Shown here: in pieces, positions 8,874 to 17,798 of the stretch
How positions within the stretch are numbered: position 1 is the first letter of the stretch
Layout: the number at the start of each line of letters is the position of its first letter
Source: Actinacidiphila epipremni
GTDB taxonomy: Bacteria > Actinomycetota > Actinomycetes > Streptomycetales > Streptomycetaceae
Length of the DNA: 64,000 bases
Direction of reading: 5' to 3'
Assembly (NCBI RefSeq): GCF_012034175.1
Contig: NZ_JAATEJ010000021.1
Span: 1 to 64,000, forward strand
Translations under genes and position numbers: made by a program
Notes under the pieces: model-generated
Database searches by the model: none
Told to the model about the DNA's origin: nothing
Seen by the model: the letters and a program-made list of their open reading frames with translations, nothing else

Positions 8874-9301
8874 GGAGTGACTCCGTTTCACCGATACGGA
8901 AGCGTTCCCCCATGGGGCAGGTGCGACGTCCACCGCCAAGGCGGTGGGGCGTCGCGGAGCCGCGGACGGCAGGGTTCGGTCTGCTCCGCCGGCGCGAGCG
9001 CCGGACAGCCGGCGGCAGTGCGGACACGGCTCAGGTCCCCGGCGCGGTGGGGGGACGCGCCGGGTGTGCTCATGGCCGAGACCGGTAGGCGTGGACCACG
9101 GAAAAGTGGCGTCACATACATGACATGCTGTATACGACGCACTGGAGCACGGCCGAAGCTACGAGCCCGCTGACGGCATGTCAAGGCACCGGACCGACCT
9201 TCCCGCCCGGGCGTAAAGATCGCAGGTCCGCGCCAGGACCGCAAACCTACGCATCGACACACGTTCGACCAGGAGCTCCGCACGAAGTCGTGCGCATGGC
9301 A

Positions 9302-9330
9302 TTGACGGCTTCCCGGGGCGCCCCTACGGT
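9302..9330 (+). promoter_or_regulatory. Sigma70-type promoter for ABC operon 2
   Basis: TTGACG at 9302-9307 and TACGGT at 9325-9330 with a 17-base spacer. The start point would be near 9337, placing the operator at 9358-9369 in the early transcribed region, a roadblock position. Confidence 0.65.
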
Positions 9331-9357
9331 GACACCCCATGCAGCCCCTGTCGTACG

Positions 9358-9369
9358 TGATATATGATC
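9358..9369. promoter_or_regulatory. GntR-type operator, site 1
   Basis: TGATATATGATC matches the palindrome TCATATATGA at 9 of 10 bases over 9358-9367. On the opposite strand the flanks continue ATCACGTACGAC, closely matching site 3 (ATGACGTATGAC). The site lies just downstream of the ABC operon 2 promoter and upstream of the first permease gene. Confidence 0.7.
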
Positions 9370-9451
9370 CGTCGCCGATCATGCCGCCGGCAGCGCTTCC
9401 CGGAGGCACCACGCGTATGAGAGAGCGGCCCGGCCCACGGAGGAGAGCCCT

Positions 9452-10429
9452 ATGAGCAGCACTCAGGCGCGCCCGTACCCGGCCGAGGCACGATCCGGCA
9501 GCGAGCACACGGTCCCCGCAGCGCAGGCGGCTCGTATGCGCAGACGGCGGCGGCGCCGGGAGACGCTCACCGCCTACCTCTTCCTCGCACCCTGGTTCGG
9601 CGGGCTGCTGTTCATCACCGTGGGCCCGCTCCTGGCCTCCTTGTACCTGTCGTTCACCGACTACAGCCTCATCGGCGGCTCGCGCTGGGTCGGCCTGGAC
9701 AACTACACCCGGATGTTCACCGACGACCCGCGGTTTCTGAAGGCGCTGCAGAACACCACCGTCTACGTCTTCGTCTCGGTGCCCCTGCAACTGACCTTCG
9801 CCCTGCTGCTGGCCCTGCTGCTGGACCGGGGCGTGCGGGGCCTGGCGATCTACCGCTCGATCTACTACCTGCCCTCGCTGTTCGGCAGCAGCGTGGCCAT
9901 AGCCGTGCTGTGGCGGAAGGTCTTCGGTGACGACGGCCTCGTCAACCACTTCCTCGGCCTGTTCGGGATCAGCGGCCACAGTTGGATCGGCGACCCCTCC
10001 ACGGCGCTGTGGACGATCGTCGTCCTGAACGTGTGGACGTTCGGCTCACCGATGGTGATCTTCCTGGCCGGACTCCGGCAGATCCCGGTCAGCTACTACG
10101 AGGCCGCCGGCATCGACGGGGCCGGTAAAATGCGCCAGTTCTTCCACATCACACTGCCCCTGCTCACACCCGTCATCTTCTTCAACCTGATCCTGCAACT
10201 CATCCACGCCTTCCAGTCCTTCACCCAGGCATTCGTGGTCAGCGGGGGAAACGGAAGCCCGTCGGACTCCACGCTCTTCTACACGATGTACGTCTACATC
10301 AAGGGCTTCAACTCCTTCGAAATGGGCTATGCCTCGGCGATGGCCTGGTTCCTGGTGCTGATCGTCGCCTGCCTGACGGCACTGAACTTCCTGATGTCGA
10401 AGTACTGGGTGTTCTACGGTGACAACTGA
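9452..10429 (+). CDS. Sugar ABC transporter permease, CUT1 MalF-like
   Basis: 325 residues; a basic cytoplasmic leader (MRRRRRRRETLTAY) followed by six predicted spans and the EAA loop YYEAAGIDGAGKMRQFFHIT near residue 215. The ATG at 9452 follows GGAGGAGAG. First gene of a permease-permease-binding protein operon lying between pectate lyase and uronate catabolic genes and carrying the GntR-type operator, so it probably imports a pectin-derived (oligo)galacturonide. No ATPase gene is present, which again points to MsiK. Confidence 0.9.
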   Translation: MSSTQARPYPAEARSGSEHTVPAAQAARMRRRRRRRETLTAYLFLAPWFGGLLFITVGPLLASLYLSFTDYSLIGGSRWVGLDNYTRMFTDDPRFLKALQNTTVYVFVSVPLQLTFALLLALLLDRGVRGLAIYRSIYYLPSLFGSSVAIAVLWRKVFGDDGLVNHFLGLFGISGHSWIGDPSTALWTIVVLNVWTFGSPMVIFLAGLRQIPVSYYEAAGIDGAGKMRQFFHITLPLLTPVIFFNLILQLIHAFQSFTQAFVVSGGNGSPSDSTLFYTMYVYIKGFNSFEMGYASAMAWFLVLIVACLTALNFLMSKYWVFYGDN

Positions 10430-11321
10430 GGAGGCAGTCATAAAAGCCGCACGAGCCGGCCTGAACGACACACTGATGGCGAGAATCCTGCTCTCGCTCC
10501 GCGGGAAGAAACTCCTGGTCCATCTCGGCCTCGGCCTCTTCGGGCTGGTAATGCTCTATCCGCTGCTGTGGATGGTCTCCAGTTCCTTCAAACCCGACGG
10601 GCTGATCTTCCGCGAGCAGGGACTGATCCCCACCAGCGTCACCGGGCGGAACTACGCCGAGGGCTGGAACGCGCTGAGCAGCCCGTTCAGCCACTACGTG
10701 GTCAACTCGCTGATCGTCACGGGCGGCGCGGTCCTGGGGAACCTGACGGCCTGCTCGCTGGCCGCGTACGCGTTCGCCCGCATGGAGTTCCCGCTCAAGC
10801 GCCTGTGGTTCGCAGTGATGCTGGGCTCGATCATGCTGCCCGTGCAGGTGGTGATCGTGCCGCAGTACATCCTCTTCAAGCAACTGCACTGGATCAACAC
10901 GTTCTACCCGCTGATCGTGCCGAAGTTCCTGGCCACGGACGCCTTCTTCGTCTTCCTCATGGTGCAGTTCATCCGGACCCTCCCGCGTGATCTGGACGAG
11001 GCCGCACGGATCGACGGGGCCGGCCACTGGCGTGTCTTCAGCCGTATCATCCTGCCGCTGTCGCTCCCGGCGCTGGCCACCACAGCCATCTTCACCTTCA
11101 TATGGACCTGGAACGACTTCCTCGGCCAGTTGATCTTCCTGACCGAACCCGAGAAGCAGACCGTGCCGGTCGCTCTCCGCACTTTTCTCGACTCCACGGG
11201 CCAGTCGTCCTGGGGGCCGATGTTCGCGATGTCGGTGCTCTCTCTCGGCCCCATCTTCGGATTCTTCCTCGCGGGTCAGAAATACCTGGTCCGCGGTGTT
11301 GCCGTCACCGGCCTGAAATAG
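10419..11321 (+). CDS. Sugar ABC transporter permease, CUT1 MalG-like
   Basis: 300 residues from the GTG at 10419; six predicted spans, EAA loop LDEAARIDGAGHWRVFSRII. The start is uncertain. The GTG lies inside the end of the upstream gene and has no ribosome site, whereas a strong AGGAGG at 10429-10434 sits 5 bases before an in-frame ATA (10440). The next in-frame ATG is at 10476 and has no ribosome site. The membrane part is unaffected. Pairs with the upstream permease in one operon. Confidence 0.85.
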   Translation: MTTEEAVIKAARAGLNDTLMARILLSLRGKKLLVHLGLGLFGLVMLYPLLWMVSSSFKPDGLIFREQGLIPTSVTGRNYAEGWNALSSPFSHYVVNSLIVTGGAVLGNLTACSLAAYAFARMEFPLKRLWFAVMLGSIMLPVQVVIVPQYILFKQLHWINTFYPLIVPKFLATDAFFVFLMVQFIRTLPRDLDEAARIDGAGHWRVFSRIILPLSLPALATTAIFTFIWTWNDFLGQLIFLTEPEKQTVPVALRTFLDSTGQSSWGPMFAMSVLSLGPIFGFFLAGQKYLVRGVAVTGLK

Positions 11322-11387
11322 CCGCCGGCCGCCTGGCACCCGCCATCGCCGCCGGACCCGTTCCGGGCGGAACTCATCGAAGGAGAG

Positions 11388-12680
11388 ATGTCCGTGCTTC
11401 ACCAGCAGAAGAGAACGACAAGACTGTGCGTGGCGCTGGCGGTCGCCGGCGGAATGCTCGCCATCGCCGCCTGCGGAGGCGGCTCGGGGTCCGGCGGCGA
11501 CGGCAAGGTCACGCTCCGCGTCAGCTGGTGGGGGGACGCCAGCCGCGACAAGATCACCGAGCAGGCCGTCGCCCTGTTCGAGAAGCAGAATCCGAACATC
11601 GAGATCAAGTCGTCGTACTCCGACTGGGGTTCGTACTACGACCAGCTCACCACGAAGGTCGCCGCCGGGGACACGCCGGACGTCTTCGCCATCGAGATCC
11701 GCAAGCTCGGCGAATTCGCCCGCCGGGACACGCTCGCCGACCTCAAGGGGCTGGTGAACACCGCGGACCTCGACCAGAAGCTGCTCACCAGCGGTGTCGT
11801 GGACGGCACCCAGTACGGCATCCCCACCGGTGCCAACGCCTTCGCCGTGATGGCCAACACCTCGGTGTTCAAGAAGGCCGGCGTCCCCATCCCGGACGAC
11901 TCGTCCTGGACCTGGGAGGACTACCAGAAGGTGAGCGCCGAGCTCGGCGCGGCCGGCGGCAGCGGCATCTACGGTACCCAGCTCAACTTCAACGACGCCT
12001 TCCTGAAGGTCTTCGCCGCACAACACGGCGAACCCCTCTACAAGGACGGCAAGTTCGGCGTCTCGGCCGGCACCCTCGCCGACTGGTTCCAGCTCAGCGT
12101 GGACATGATCAAGGCCAAGGGCTCCCCGGACGCGAACCTCAGCAACGAGCTCGGCTCCGACAGCATCGAGCAGTCCCTCATCGGCACCAACAAGGGGGGC
12201 ATGGGCATGTACTGGACGAACCAGCTCAGCGCCGCCAGCACCGCCTCGGGCGGCCAGATCGACCTGCTGCGGATGCCGCGGGACGCCGGGGCGACAACCG
12301 GCGGCATGTTCCTCCAGCCCACGATGTTCTGGGCGGTCGGCGCGCACAGCAAGCAGCAGAAAGCGGCCGGCAAGCTCGTCGACTTCCTTGTCAACGACCC
12401 GCAGGCGGCGAAGATCCTCGGCAGCGACCGCGGCCTGCCGATGAACAGCAAGGTCCTGGCGGAGATCCGCGACAGCCTTCCCGCGGCCGACCAGGCGTCG
12501 CTGGCCTACGTCGACAAGGTCCGCACCACGCTTGCCGACTCACCGACCGCCTATCCGAACGGCGCCGCCGACATCCCGGACATGCTCCAGCGCTACGGGC
12601 AGGACGTCATATCGGGCCACAAGACCCCCGAGGCCGCCGCCAAGGCGTTCCTGAAGGAAGCCGACAGCACGCTCAGCTGA
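11388..12680 (+). CDS. Sugar ABC transporter substrate-binding lipoprotein
   Basis: 430 residues; N-terminal signal with lipobox LAIAAC, then a family 1 extracellular binding protein fold beginning VTLRVSWWGDASR. Aromatic residues in the SWWGD and SSWTWEDY segments are typical of sugar-binding clefts. The ATG at 11388 follows GGAGAG. It is the third gene of ABC operon 2, and a hairpin lies 13 bases after its stop. The binding specificity is inferred from context only (pectate lyases, uronate dehydrogenase). Confidence 0.9.
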   Translation: MSVLHQQKRTTRLCVALAVAGGMLAIAACGGGSGSGGDGKVTLRVSWWGDASRDKITEQAVALFEKQNPNIEIKSSYSDWGSYYDQLTTKVAAGDTPDVFAIEIRKLGEFARRDTLADLKGLVNTADLDQKLLTSGVVDGTQYGIPTGANAFAVMANTSVFKKAGVPIPDDSSWTWEDYQKVSAELGAAGGSGIYGTQLNFNDAFLKVFAAQHGEPLYKDGKFGVSAGTLADWFQLSVDMIKAKGSPDANLSNELGSDSIEQSLIGTNKGGMGMYWTNQLSAASTASGGQIDLLRMPRDAGATTGGMFLQPTMFWAVGAHSKQQKAAGKLVDFLVNDPQAAKILGSDRGLPMNSKVLAEIRDSLPAADQASLAYVDKVRTTLADSPTAYPNGAADIPDMLQRYGQDVISGHKTPEAAAKAFLKEADSTLS

Positions 12681-12692
12681 GCTGCCGCCCGT

Positions 12693-12728
12693 CGACGCCC
12701 GGCGCGGCGCAGCTGCGCCCGGGCGTCG
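12693..12728 (+). terminator. Hairpin after ABC operon 2
   Basis: CGACGCCCGG at 12693-12702 pairs with CCGGGCGTCG at 12719-12728, and the loop itself contains the palindrome GGCGCAGCTGCGCC. It follows the binding-protein stop directly. Confidence 0.7.
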
Positions 12729-12797
12729 GCCGTTCGCCGCACCGGCCCGGCCGGCACGTCCGCCCCCGGGGCACCGCCGTCGAGAACCACTGTCGAC

Positions 12798-12836
12798 GAC
12801 CGCTGTTGAAGACCGCCGTTGAAGACCGCCGTCGAG
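12798..12836. repeat. Three tandem 13-base repeats before Gfo/Idh gene
   Basis: GACCGCTGTTGAA, GACCGCCGTTGAA and GACCGCCGTCGAG follow one another without gaps, and a weaker fourth unit precedes them at 12785-12797. The array ends at the ribosome site of the oxidoreductase gene at 12846. Confidence 0.7.
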
Positions 12837-12845
12837 GAGTTGTCT

Positions 12846-14174
12846 GTGAAGCCGTACGGGAAACGCCGCTACGCCGTCGTCGGGCTCGGCAACCGGGCGC
12901 GCATGTACGTCGACGCCCTGCTGGGCGACTGGAGCGACACCGGGGAGATCGTCGCGCTCTGCGACACCAACCGCACCAGGATGGACTACTACAACCGGCG
13001 CATCACGGCGTCGGGCCGCCCGCCGGTGCCGTGCTTTGCCCCATCCGACTTCGCCACGATGCTCGCGGGGGCCGACGCGGTGGTGGTGACCTCGGTGGAC
13101 GCCACCCACACCCAGTACGTGTGTGCAGCGCTGGAGGCGGGGGTGGACGTCGTCGTGGAAAAGCCGCTCACGACCGACGCGGAGGGGTGCGCGGCCATCG
13201 AGACGGCCGCCGAACGCAGCGACGCCCGGGTCATCGTCACCTTCAACTACCGCTACTCGCCGCGCAATTCCGCGCTGCGCAGGCTCCTGGCCGACGGGGC
13301 CGTCGGCGAGGTGACCTCCGTGCACTTCGAATGGCTGCTGGACACCATCCACGGCGCCGACTACTTCCGCCGCTGGCACCGGGACAGGACACGCTCGGGC
13401 GGGCTGCTCGTGCACAAGTCCACCCATCACTTCGACCTGGTGAACTGGTGGCTGGCGGCGAACCCCGAACTGGTCTTCGCCCAGGCGGACCTGCTCTTCT
13501 ACGGCGCCGAGAACGCCGCGAGGCGCGGACTGGGCCCGCGGCCGAAGCGGGGGGCCGGCGCGCCGGCGATCGGAAGCGACCCGTTCCTGCTGGACATGTC
13601 GCGCGACGAACGCCTCGCGCGGCTCTACCTCGACGCCGAGCACGAGGACGGCTACCACCGGGATCAGGACGTGTTCGGCGACGGGGTGACGATCGACGAC
13701 ACCATGGCCGTCCTGGTCCGCTACGACAACCGCGCGATCCTGACGTACTCGCTGCACGCCCACGCCCCCTTCGAGGGATACCGCGTGGCGGTGAACGGCA
13801 CCGAGGGCCGGGCGGAACTGGAGGTCTGCGAACGCGCCTGGACGCCCCCGCACGCCGCCATCGACCCGTCGGCGAGGGCGAAGGAGCACGCCGAGGGAGC
13901 CTGGGAGCGGCTGTCCCTGCAACGGCACTGGGCCCGGCGGGAGGAGATCCCGCTGGACGGCACGGTGAGCCGCGGCAGGTCGGCGGGCGGGCACGGCGGC
14001 GGTGATCGGCTGCTGCTCGACGATGTGTTCCGCGGCCCCGGCGACGACCCGCTGGGCCGGCAGGCGGGATACCGCGACGGCATCCGCAGCGTGCTCGTGG
14101 GCGTTGCGGCAAGCGCCTCGGCTCGAACGCATGAGCCGGTAGGACTGGTGGAGAAGGGCACCTGCCTGCGATGA
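12846..14174 (+). CDS. Gfo/Idh/MocA-family oxidoreductase
   Basis: 442 residues. The N-terminal Rossmann domain starts YAVVGLGNRARMYVDAL, with the catalytic EKP motif at VVEKPLTTDAEG, then the GFO_IDH_MocA C-terminal alpha/beta domain with HHFDLVNWWLA. These enzymes are NAD(P)-dependent sugar or inositol dehydrogenases or related redox enzymes. The GTG at 12846 was chosen because GAGGAG lies 6 bases before it; a TTG at 12819 would add nine residues inside the repeat array. Located after ABC operon 2 and before the GntR gene, so probably part of uronate or pectic-sugar metabolism. The exact substrate is unknown. Confidence 0.85.
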   Translation: MKPYGKRRYAVVGLGNRARMYVDALLGDWSDTGEIVALCDTNRTRMDYYNRRITASGRPPVPCFAPSDFATMLAGADAVVVTSVDATHTQYVCAALEAGVDVVVEKPLTTDAEGCAAIETAAERSDARVIVTFNYRYSPRNSALRRLLADGAVGEVTSVHFEWLLDTIHGADYFRRWHRDRTRSGGLLVHKSTHHFDLVNWWLAANPELVFAQADLLFYGAENAARRGLGPRPKRGAGAPAIGSDPFLLDMSRDERLARLYLDAEHEDGYHRDQDVFGDGVTIDDTMAVLVRYDNRAILTYSLHAHAPFEGYRVAVNGTEGRAELEVCERAWTPPHAAIDPSARAKEHAEGAWERLSLQRHWARREEIPLDGTVSRGRSAGGHGGGDRLLLDDVFRGPGDDPLGRQAGYRDGIRSVLVGVAASASARTHEPVGLVEKGTCLR

Positions 14175-14241
14175 CCCCGGCCGGTGTCAGAGCCGGTGAA
14201 TCGATGCCGCCCTCGTGCTCCCAGCTGTGGCAACACCGCCG

Positions 14242-14251
14242 TCATATATGA
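14242..14251. promoter_or_regulatory. GntR-type operator, site 2 (autoregulation)
   Basis: TCATATATGA is a perfect palindrome 75 bases before the GntR start. It overlaps TATGAT (14247-14252), a good -10 hexamer, so binding would block the promoter of the regulator and its downstream operon. Confidence 0.75.
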
Positions 14252-14326
14252 TGTGCCAGGATTCATGTCCATCGGAGAAGGAGCGCACGCACTCATCTCC
14301 CCCCTCGCACCGTAGGAGTCCCGACA

Positions 14327-14998
14327 GTGGCCGACATGGTTGTGCCTTTCGGCAGCGCACGTCCGGGGGTGCTACCACCCTCCCGTACCGAGGCAGTCCT
14401 GGAAACGATCAAGCACGCGATCCTGATCGGCGAGCTCAAGCCGGGCCAGGCGCTGGTCGAGGCCGAATTGGCGGAGCGGCTGGGCATCTCCAAGACCCCG
14501 GTACGCGAGGCGCTCAAGACGCTGGCCGGCTCGGGACTGGTGGAGATGCTCCCCTACCGGGGGGTCACCGTCCGGCGGGTGGACACAGCCCTGGCACGTG
14601 CCGTGTACGACATGCGGCTGCTGCTGGAGCCGGTGGCCGCCGCCCGGGCCACGGCGTCCGGGCGCGTGACGGACGAGGCCGCCTCGGCGCTGGACCTCGC
14701 CGACGGGGCGGAGGACGCCGCCGACCGGTCACTGGCCAACCGGGCCTTCCACCGTGCCCTGTACGCGGGTTGCGGCAACCCACTGATGGTGAAAGCCCTC
14801 GACGACCTGCGGGACCAGACGGCCCTGGTGTCCAGTGCGGCATGGTCCCGGCAGCCGTCCTGGGAGCAGGAGGCCCGTGAACACCGCGAGATCCTGGCTG
14901 CCGCCCGGGCCGGGGACTCCGATCTTGTCCGGGCCCTGATGCGCGGCCACATCAGCGCGTTCGTGGCGCGCAACTTCCCTGAGAGCGAAGTGGAGTAG
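14327..14998 (+). CDS. GntR-family (FadR subfamily, FCD domain) transcriptional regulator
   Basis: 223 residues. A winged helix-turn-helix of GntR type spans about residues 20-85 (ELAERLGISKTPVREALKTL, then the wing GLVEMLPYRGVTV), followed by an all-helical FCD ligand domain (about 90-215). FCD regulators of sugar-acid operons usually bind an aldonate, uronate or related pathway intermediate and release DNA. The GTG at 14327 follows AGGAG at 8 bases. It is the first gene of a run with the KdgD-like and dehydratase genes. The palindrome TCATATATGA before this gene and before two other transcription units is its likely target. Confidence 0.92.
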   Translation: MADMVVPFGSARPGVLPPSRTEAVLETIKHAILIGELKPGQALVEAELAERLGISKTPVREALKTLAGSGLVEMLPYRGVTVRRVDTALARAVYDMRLLLEPVAAARATASGRVTDEAASALDLADGAEDAADRSLANRAFHRALYAGCGNPLMVKALDDLRDQTALVSSAAWSRQPSWEQEAREHREILAAARAGDSDLVRALMRGHISAFVARNFPESEVE

Positions 14999-15006
14999 GC
15001 CCACAT

Positions 15007-15948
15007 ATGACCGTGAAAGCGTATGAAAGCCCGGCACTCCTGGACGGCCTGCGCGCCAGGCTGGCGACAGTGGTGGCCGTCCCGGTGACGCCGTTTCGTC
15101 CCGACGGCGGTGTGGACTGGGACACTCATGCCGCGCTGATCCGGCACCTGATGGACAACGGCGTCGAGGTGGTCACTCCCAACGGCAACACCGGTGAGTT
15201 CTACACCCTCGACGCCGCCGAGACCCGCCGTGCCGTGGAGTCGACGGTGGCTGCGGCAGCCGGCCGCGCCGACGTGATGGCGGGCGTCGGACTGGACCTG
15301 GCCGGTGCCGTCGCCGCGGCCCGGCACGCCCGTGACGCCGGTGTCAGCTCGGTGATGGTGCACCAGCCGGTACACCCCTACCGCTCCGCCGAGGGATGGG
15401 TCGCCTACCACCGTGCCATCGCCGACGCCGTGCCCGAACTGGGCGTCGTGCCGTACATCCGCGATCCGCGCGTCGGCGGGGCGCAGGTGCGCATGCTGGC
15501 CGACCAGAGCCCGAACGTGATCGCCGTCAAGTACGCGGTCCCCGACCCGGTGCGCTTCGCCTCCGTGGCCCGGGACGCCGGGCTGCACCGCTTCACCTGG
15601 ATCGCCGGCCTGGCGGAGCTGTCGGCACCCGGTTACTGGGCGGTGGGCGCCACCGGCTTCACGTCCGGCCTGGTCAACGTGGCGCCGCGCCTTTCCGGGG
15701 CACTCCTGCGAGCCCTGCGCGAGGGTGACTTCGACCAGGCGATGGCGGTGTGGGAAGCCGTGCGGGTGTTCGAGGAGCTGCGGGCGGCGGATGCCTCCGC
15801 GGACAACGTCAGCGTCGTGAAGGAGACGCTGGCCCAGCTGGGCATGTGCGGGCCCGAGGTCCGGCCGCCGTCCCGGGCGCTGCCCGAGGCGGTCCGGCGG
15901 CGGATCGCCGAGGTCATAGCCGCATGGCGCGCGGGCGGCTGGCTGTGA
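15007..15948 (+). CDS. DHDPS-family enzyme, probable 5-dehydro-4-deoxyglucarate dehydratase
   Basis: 313 residues forming a DapA/NAL-type TIM barrel. The Schiff-base Lys175 lies in IAVKYAVPDP, the general-base Tyr150 in VPYIRDPR, and the substrate carboxylate loop is GNTGEFYTL. The YxRD arrangement and the neighbourhood fit 5-dehydro-4-deoxyglucarate dehydratase (KdgD), which yields 2-oxoglutarate semialdehyde, CO2 and water. A 2-keto-3-deoxy-L-arabinonate dehydratase or another 2-keto acid aldolase of the same family is possible. The ATG at 15007 is 8 bases after the GntR stop, and the stop overlaps the next start (GTGA), so the three genes are coupled. Confidence 0.8.
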   Translation: MTVKAYESPALLDGLRARLATVVAVPVTPFRPDGGVDWDTHAALIRHLMDNGVEVVTPNGNTGEFYTLDAAETRRAVESTVAAAAGRADVMAGVGLDLAGAVAAARHARDAGVSSVMVHQPVHPYRSAEGWVAYHRAIADAVPELGVVPYIRDPRVGGAQVRMLADQSPNVIAVKYAVPDPVRFASVARDAGLHRFTWIAGLAELSAPGYWAVGATGFTSGLVNVAPRLSGALLRALREGDFDQAMAVWEAVRVFEELRAADASADNVSVVKETLAQLGMCGPEVRPPSRALPEAVRRRIAEVIAAWRAGGWL

Positions 15949-17690
15949 GCGGCGGCGGGCCGGTGGTGCTGCGCAGCGCGGCATGGTTCGGCGAGGGCGC
16001 CACGGGCGGCGACCTGCGTGCCTTCAGCCACCGCTCGCGGATGCGCCAACTCGGCTACCTGCCCGAGGAGCACCTCGGCAAGCCCGTCATCGCGATCCTC
16101 AATCCGTGGTCGGACATCAACCCCTGCCACATGCATCTGCGGGAGCGGGCCGAGCAGGTCAGACGCGGTGTGTGGCAGGCGGGCGGCTTCCCGCTGGAGT
16201 TCCCCGTCTCCACCATGTCGGAGACGTTCCAGAAGCCCACGCCGATGCTCTACCGCAACCTCCTCGCCATGGAGGCCGAGGAGCTGCTGCGCTCCTACCC
16301 CGTCGACGGCGCCGTGCTGATGGGGGCCTGCGACAAGACGGTCCCCGCGCTGCTGATGGGGGCCACGAGCGCCGGGCTCCCGTCGATCGTCCTGCCGTCC
16401 GGGCCGATGCTGCGCGGCCACTACCGCGGCCGTACCCTCGGCAGCGGTACCGACCTGTTCGCGTACTGGGACGAGCACCGCGCCGGCCGGATCGGCGAGT
16501 GCGAACTGGCCGAGGTCGAGTGCGGACTGGCACGCTCAGCCGGCCACTGCATGACGATGGGTACCGCGTCCACCATGACGGCGGCGGCCGAGGCGCTGGG
16601 GATGGCGCTGCCCGGCTCCTCCTCCGTCCCGGCGGTGGACAGCGCCCATCACCGGATGGCCGCCGCCTGCGGTGCCCGCGCCGTGGCGCTGGTGCGGGAG
16701 GGGCTGACCCCGGCGAAGGTGCTCACCCGGGCGGCCTTCGAGGACGCCGCGGCCACCGTACTGGCGTTGGGCGGCTCCACGAACGCGCTGATCCACCTGA
16801 TCGCGATGGCCGGCCGGGCCGGGGTGGAGCTGTCCCTGGAGGACTTCGACACGATAGGCGCCCGGGTGCCGGTGCTGGCGGACGTACGGCCGGTCGGAGA
16901 CCACCTGATGGAGGACTTCTACTACGCAGGCGGCCTCCCGGCGCTGCTGGCGCAGCTGGCGCGGGATCCCGGTGTGCTGCATCCCGAGCGGGAGACCGTC
17001 TCCGGAAGGCCGTTCGCCTCCTACTACGCCGATGCCGAGATCCGCTTGCCGAAGGTGATCCGCACCCGCGAGGACCCGGTCGCCCCCGAGGGCGGAGTGG
17101 CCGTGCTGCGCGGCAACCTGGCCCCCGGCCGGGCGGTCGTCAAGCACCTGGCGGCCGATCCGAAGCTGCTCACCCACACCGGTCCCGCCGTGGTCTTCGA
17201 CTCCTACCGCGAGCTCAAGGACCGGATCGACGATCCGGCGCTCGGCATCACCGAGGACACCGTCCTGGTGCTCCGCGGCGCGGGACCGCTCGGTGGGCCG
17301 GGCATGCCCGAGTACGGGATGCTGCCGATCCCCGCCTACCTGCTCGAACGCGGCGTCAAGGACCTCGTGCGCATCTCCGACGCCCGGATGAGCGGCACCA
17401 GTTACGGCACCTGCGTCCTGCACGTCGCCCCCGAGTCGCATGTCGGGGGACCGCTCGCCCTGGTCCGCACCGGTGACCTGATCACCCTGGACGTGCCGAA
17501 CCGGCTGCTGACCCTTGAGGTGCAGGACGAGGAACTGCGACGCCGCCGCGCCGCCTGGCAGCCGCCCGCCCCGCACTACGAGCGCGGCTACGGAGCGCTG
17601 TACGCCGAGCATGTCACGCAGGCCGACACCGGTTGCGACTTCGACTTCCTGTCCCGGCCGGGACGCAACCCGGAACCCGATCCGCGCTGA
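15945..17690 (+). CDS. IlvD/Edd-family sugar-acid dehydratase
   Basis: 581 residues from the GTG that overlaps the KdgD-like stop; an ATG 21 bases upstream is an alternative. The sequence belongs to the L-arabinonate/D-xylonate/galactonate branch of the IlvD/Edd family: opening LRSAAWFGEG, then NPWSDINPCHMHLRE, the Fe-S cysteines in GACDKTVPALLMG and SAGHCMTMGTAS, and the C-terminal ARMSGTSYGTC. These [Fe-S] enzymes dehydrate aldonates to 2-keto-3-deoxy acids. Between a KdgD-like enzyme and a uronate dehydrogenase the missing step is dehydration of an aldarate, so this protein may act on galactarate or glucarate. That assignment is inference; an aldonate substrate is the conservative reading. 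Confidence 0.85.
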   Translation: MSGGGPVVLRSAAWFGEGATGGDLRAFSHRSRMRQLGYLPEEHLGKPVIAILNPWSDINPCHMHLRERAEQVRRGVWQAGGFPLEFPVSTMSETFQKPTPMLYRNLLAMEAEELLRSYPVDGAVLMGACDKTVPALLMGATSAGLPSIVLPSGPMLRGHYRGRTLGSGTDLFAYWDEHRAGRIGECELAEVECGLARSAGHCMTMGTASTMTAAAEALGMALPGSSSVPAVDSAHHRMAAACGARAVALVREGLTPAKVLTRAAFEDAAATVLALGGSTNALIHLIAMAGRAGVELSLEDFDTIGARVPVLADVRPVGDHLMEDFYYAGGLPALLAQLARDPGVLHPERETVSGRPFASYYADAEIRLPKVIRTREDPVAPEGGVAVLRGNLAPGRAVVKHLAADPKLLTHTGPAVVFDSYRELKDRIDDPALGITEDTVLVLRGAGPLGGPGMPEYGMLPIPAYLLERGVKDLVRISDARMSGTSYGTCVLHVAPESHVGGPLALVRTGDLITLDVPNRLLTLEVQDEELRRRRAAWQPPAPHYERGYGALYAEHVTQADTGCDFDFLSRPGRNPEPDPR

Positions 17691-17798
17691 GCCCGCCGGC
17701 GCCGGGCCGCTCCCCGTGCGTCCCCGTCCCGGGGCCCGCGCCCGCGGGTGCCGCGCTCGGCCGACCGTACCGCGTACCCGACGAAGGGCACCCCGACC

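Larger units (their letters stand above)
8874..9451. other. Divergent regulatory region between PL9 and ABC operon 2
   Basis: No gene is supported. It contains a strong rightward promoter (9302-9330) and a copy of the ATATATGA palindrome (9358-9367) between that promoter and the permease start. An A/T-richer patch near 9110-9140 may hold the leftward promoter, but I see no convincing -35/-10 pair there. Confidence 0.6.

Noticed and set aside
10308-12347. Long minus-strand frame across ABC operon 2
   Set aside because: It is opposite a permease and a lipoprotein with family motifs and has no plausible start or domain.
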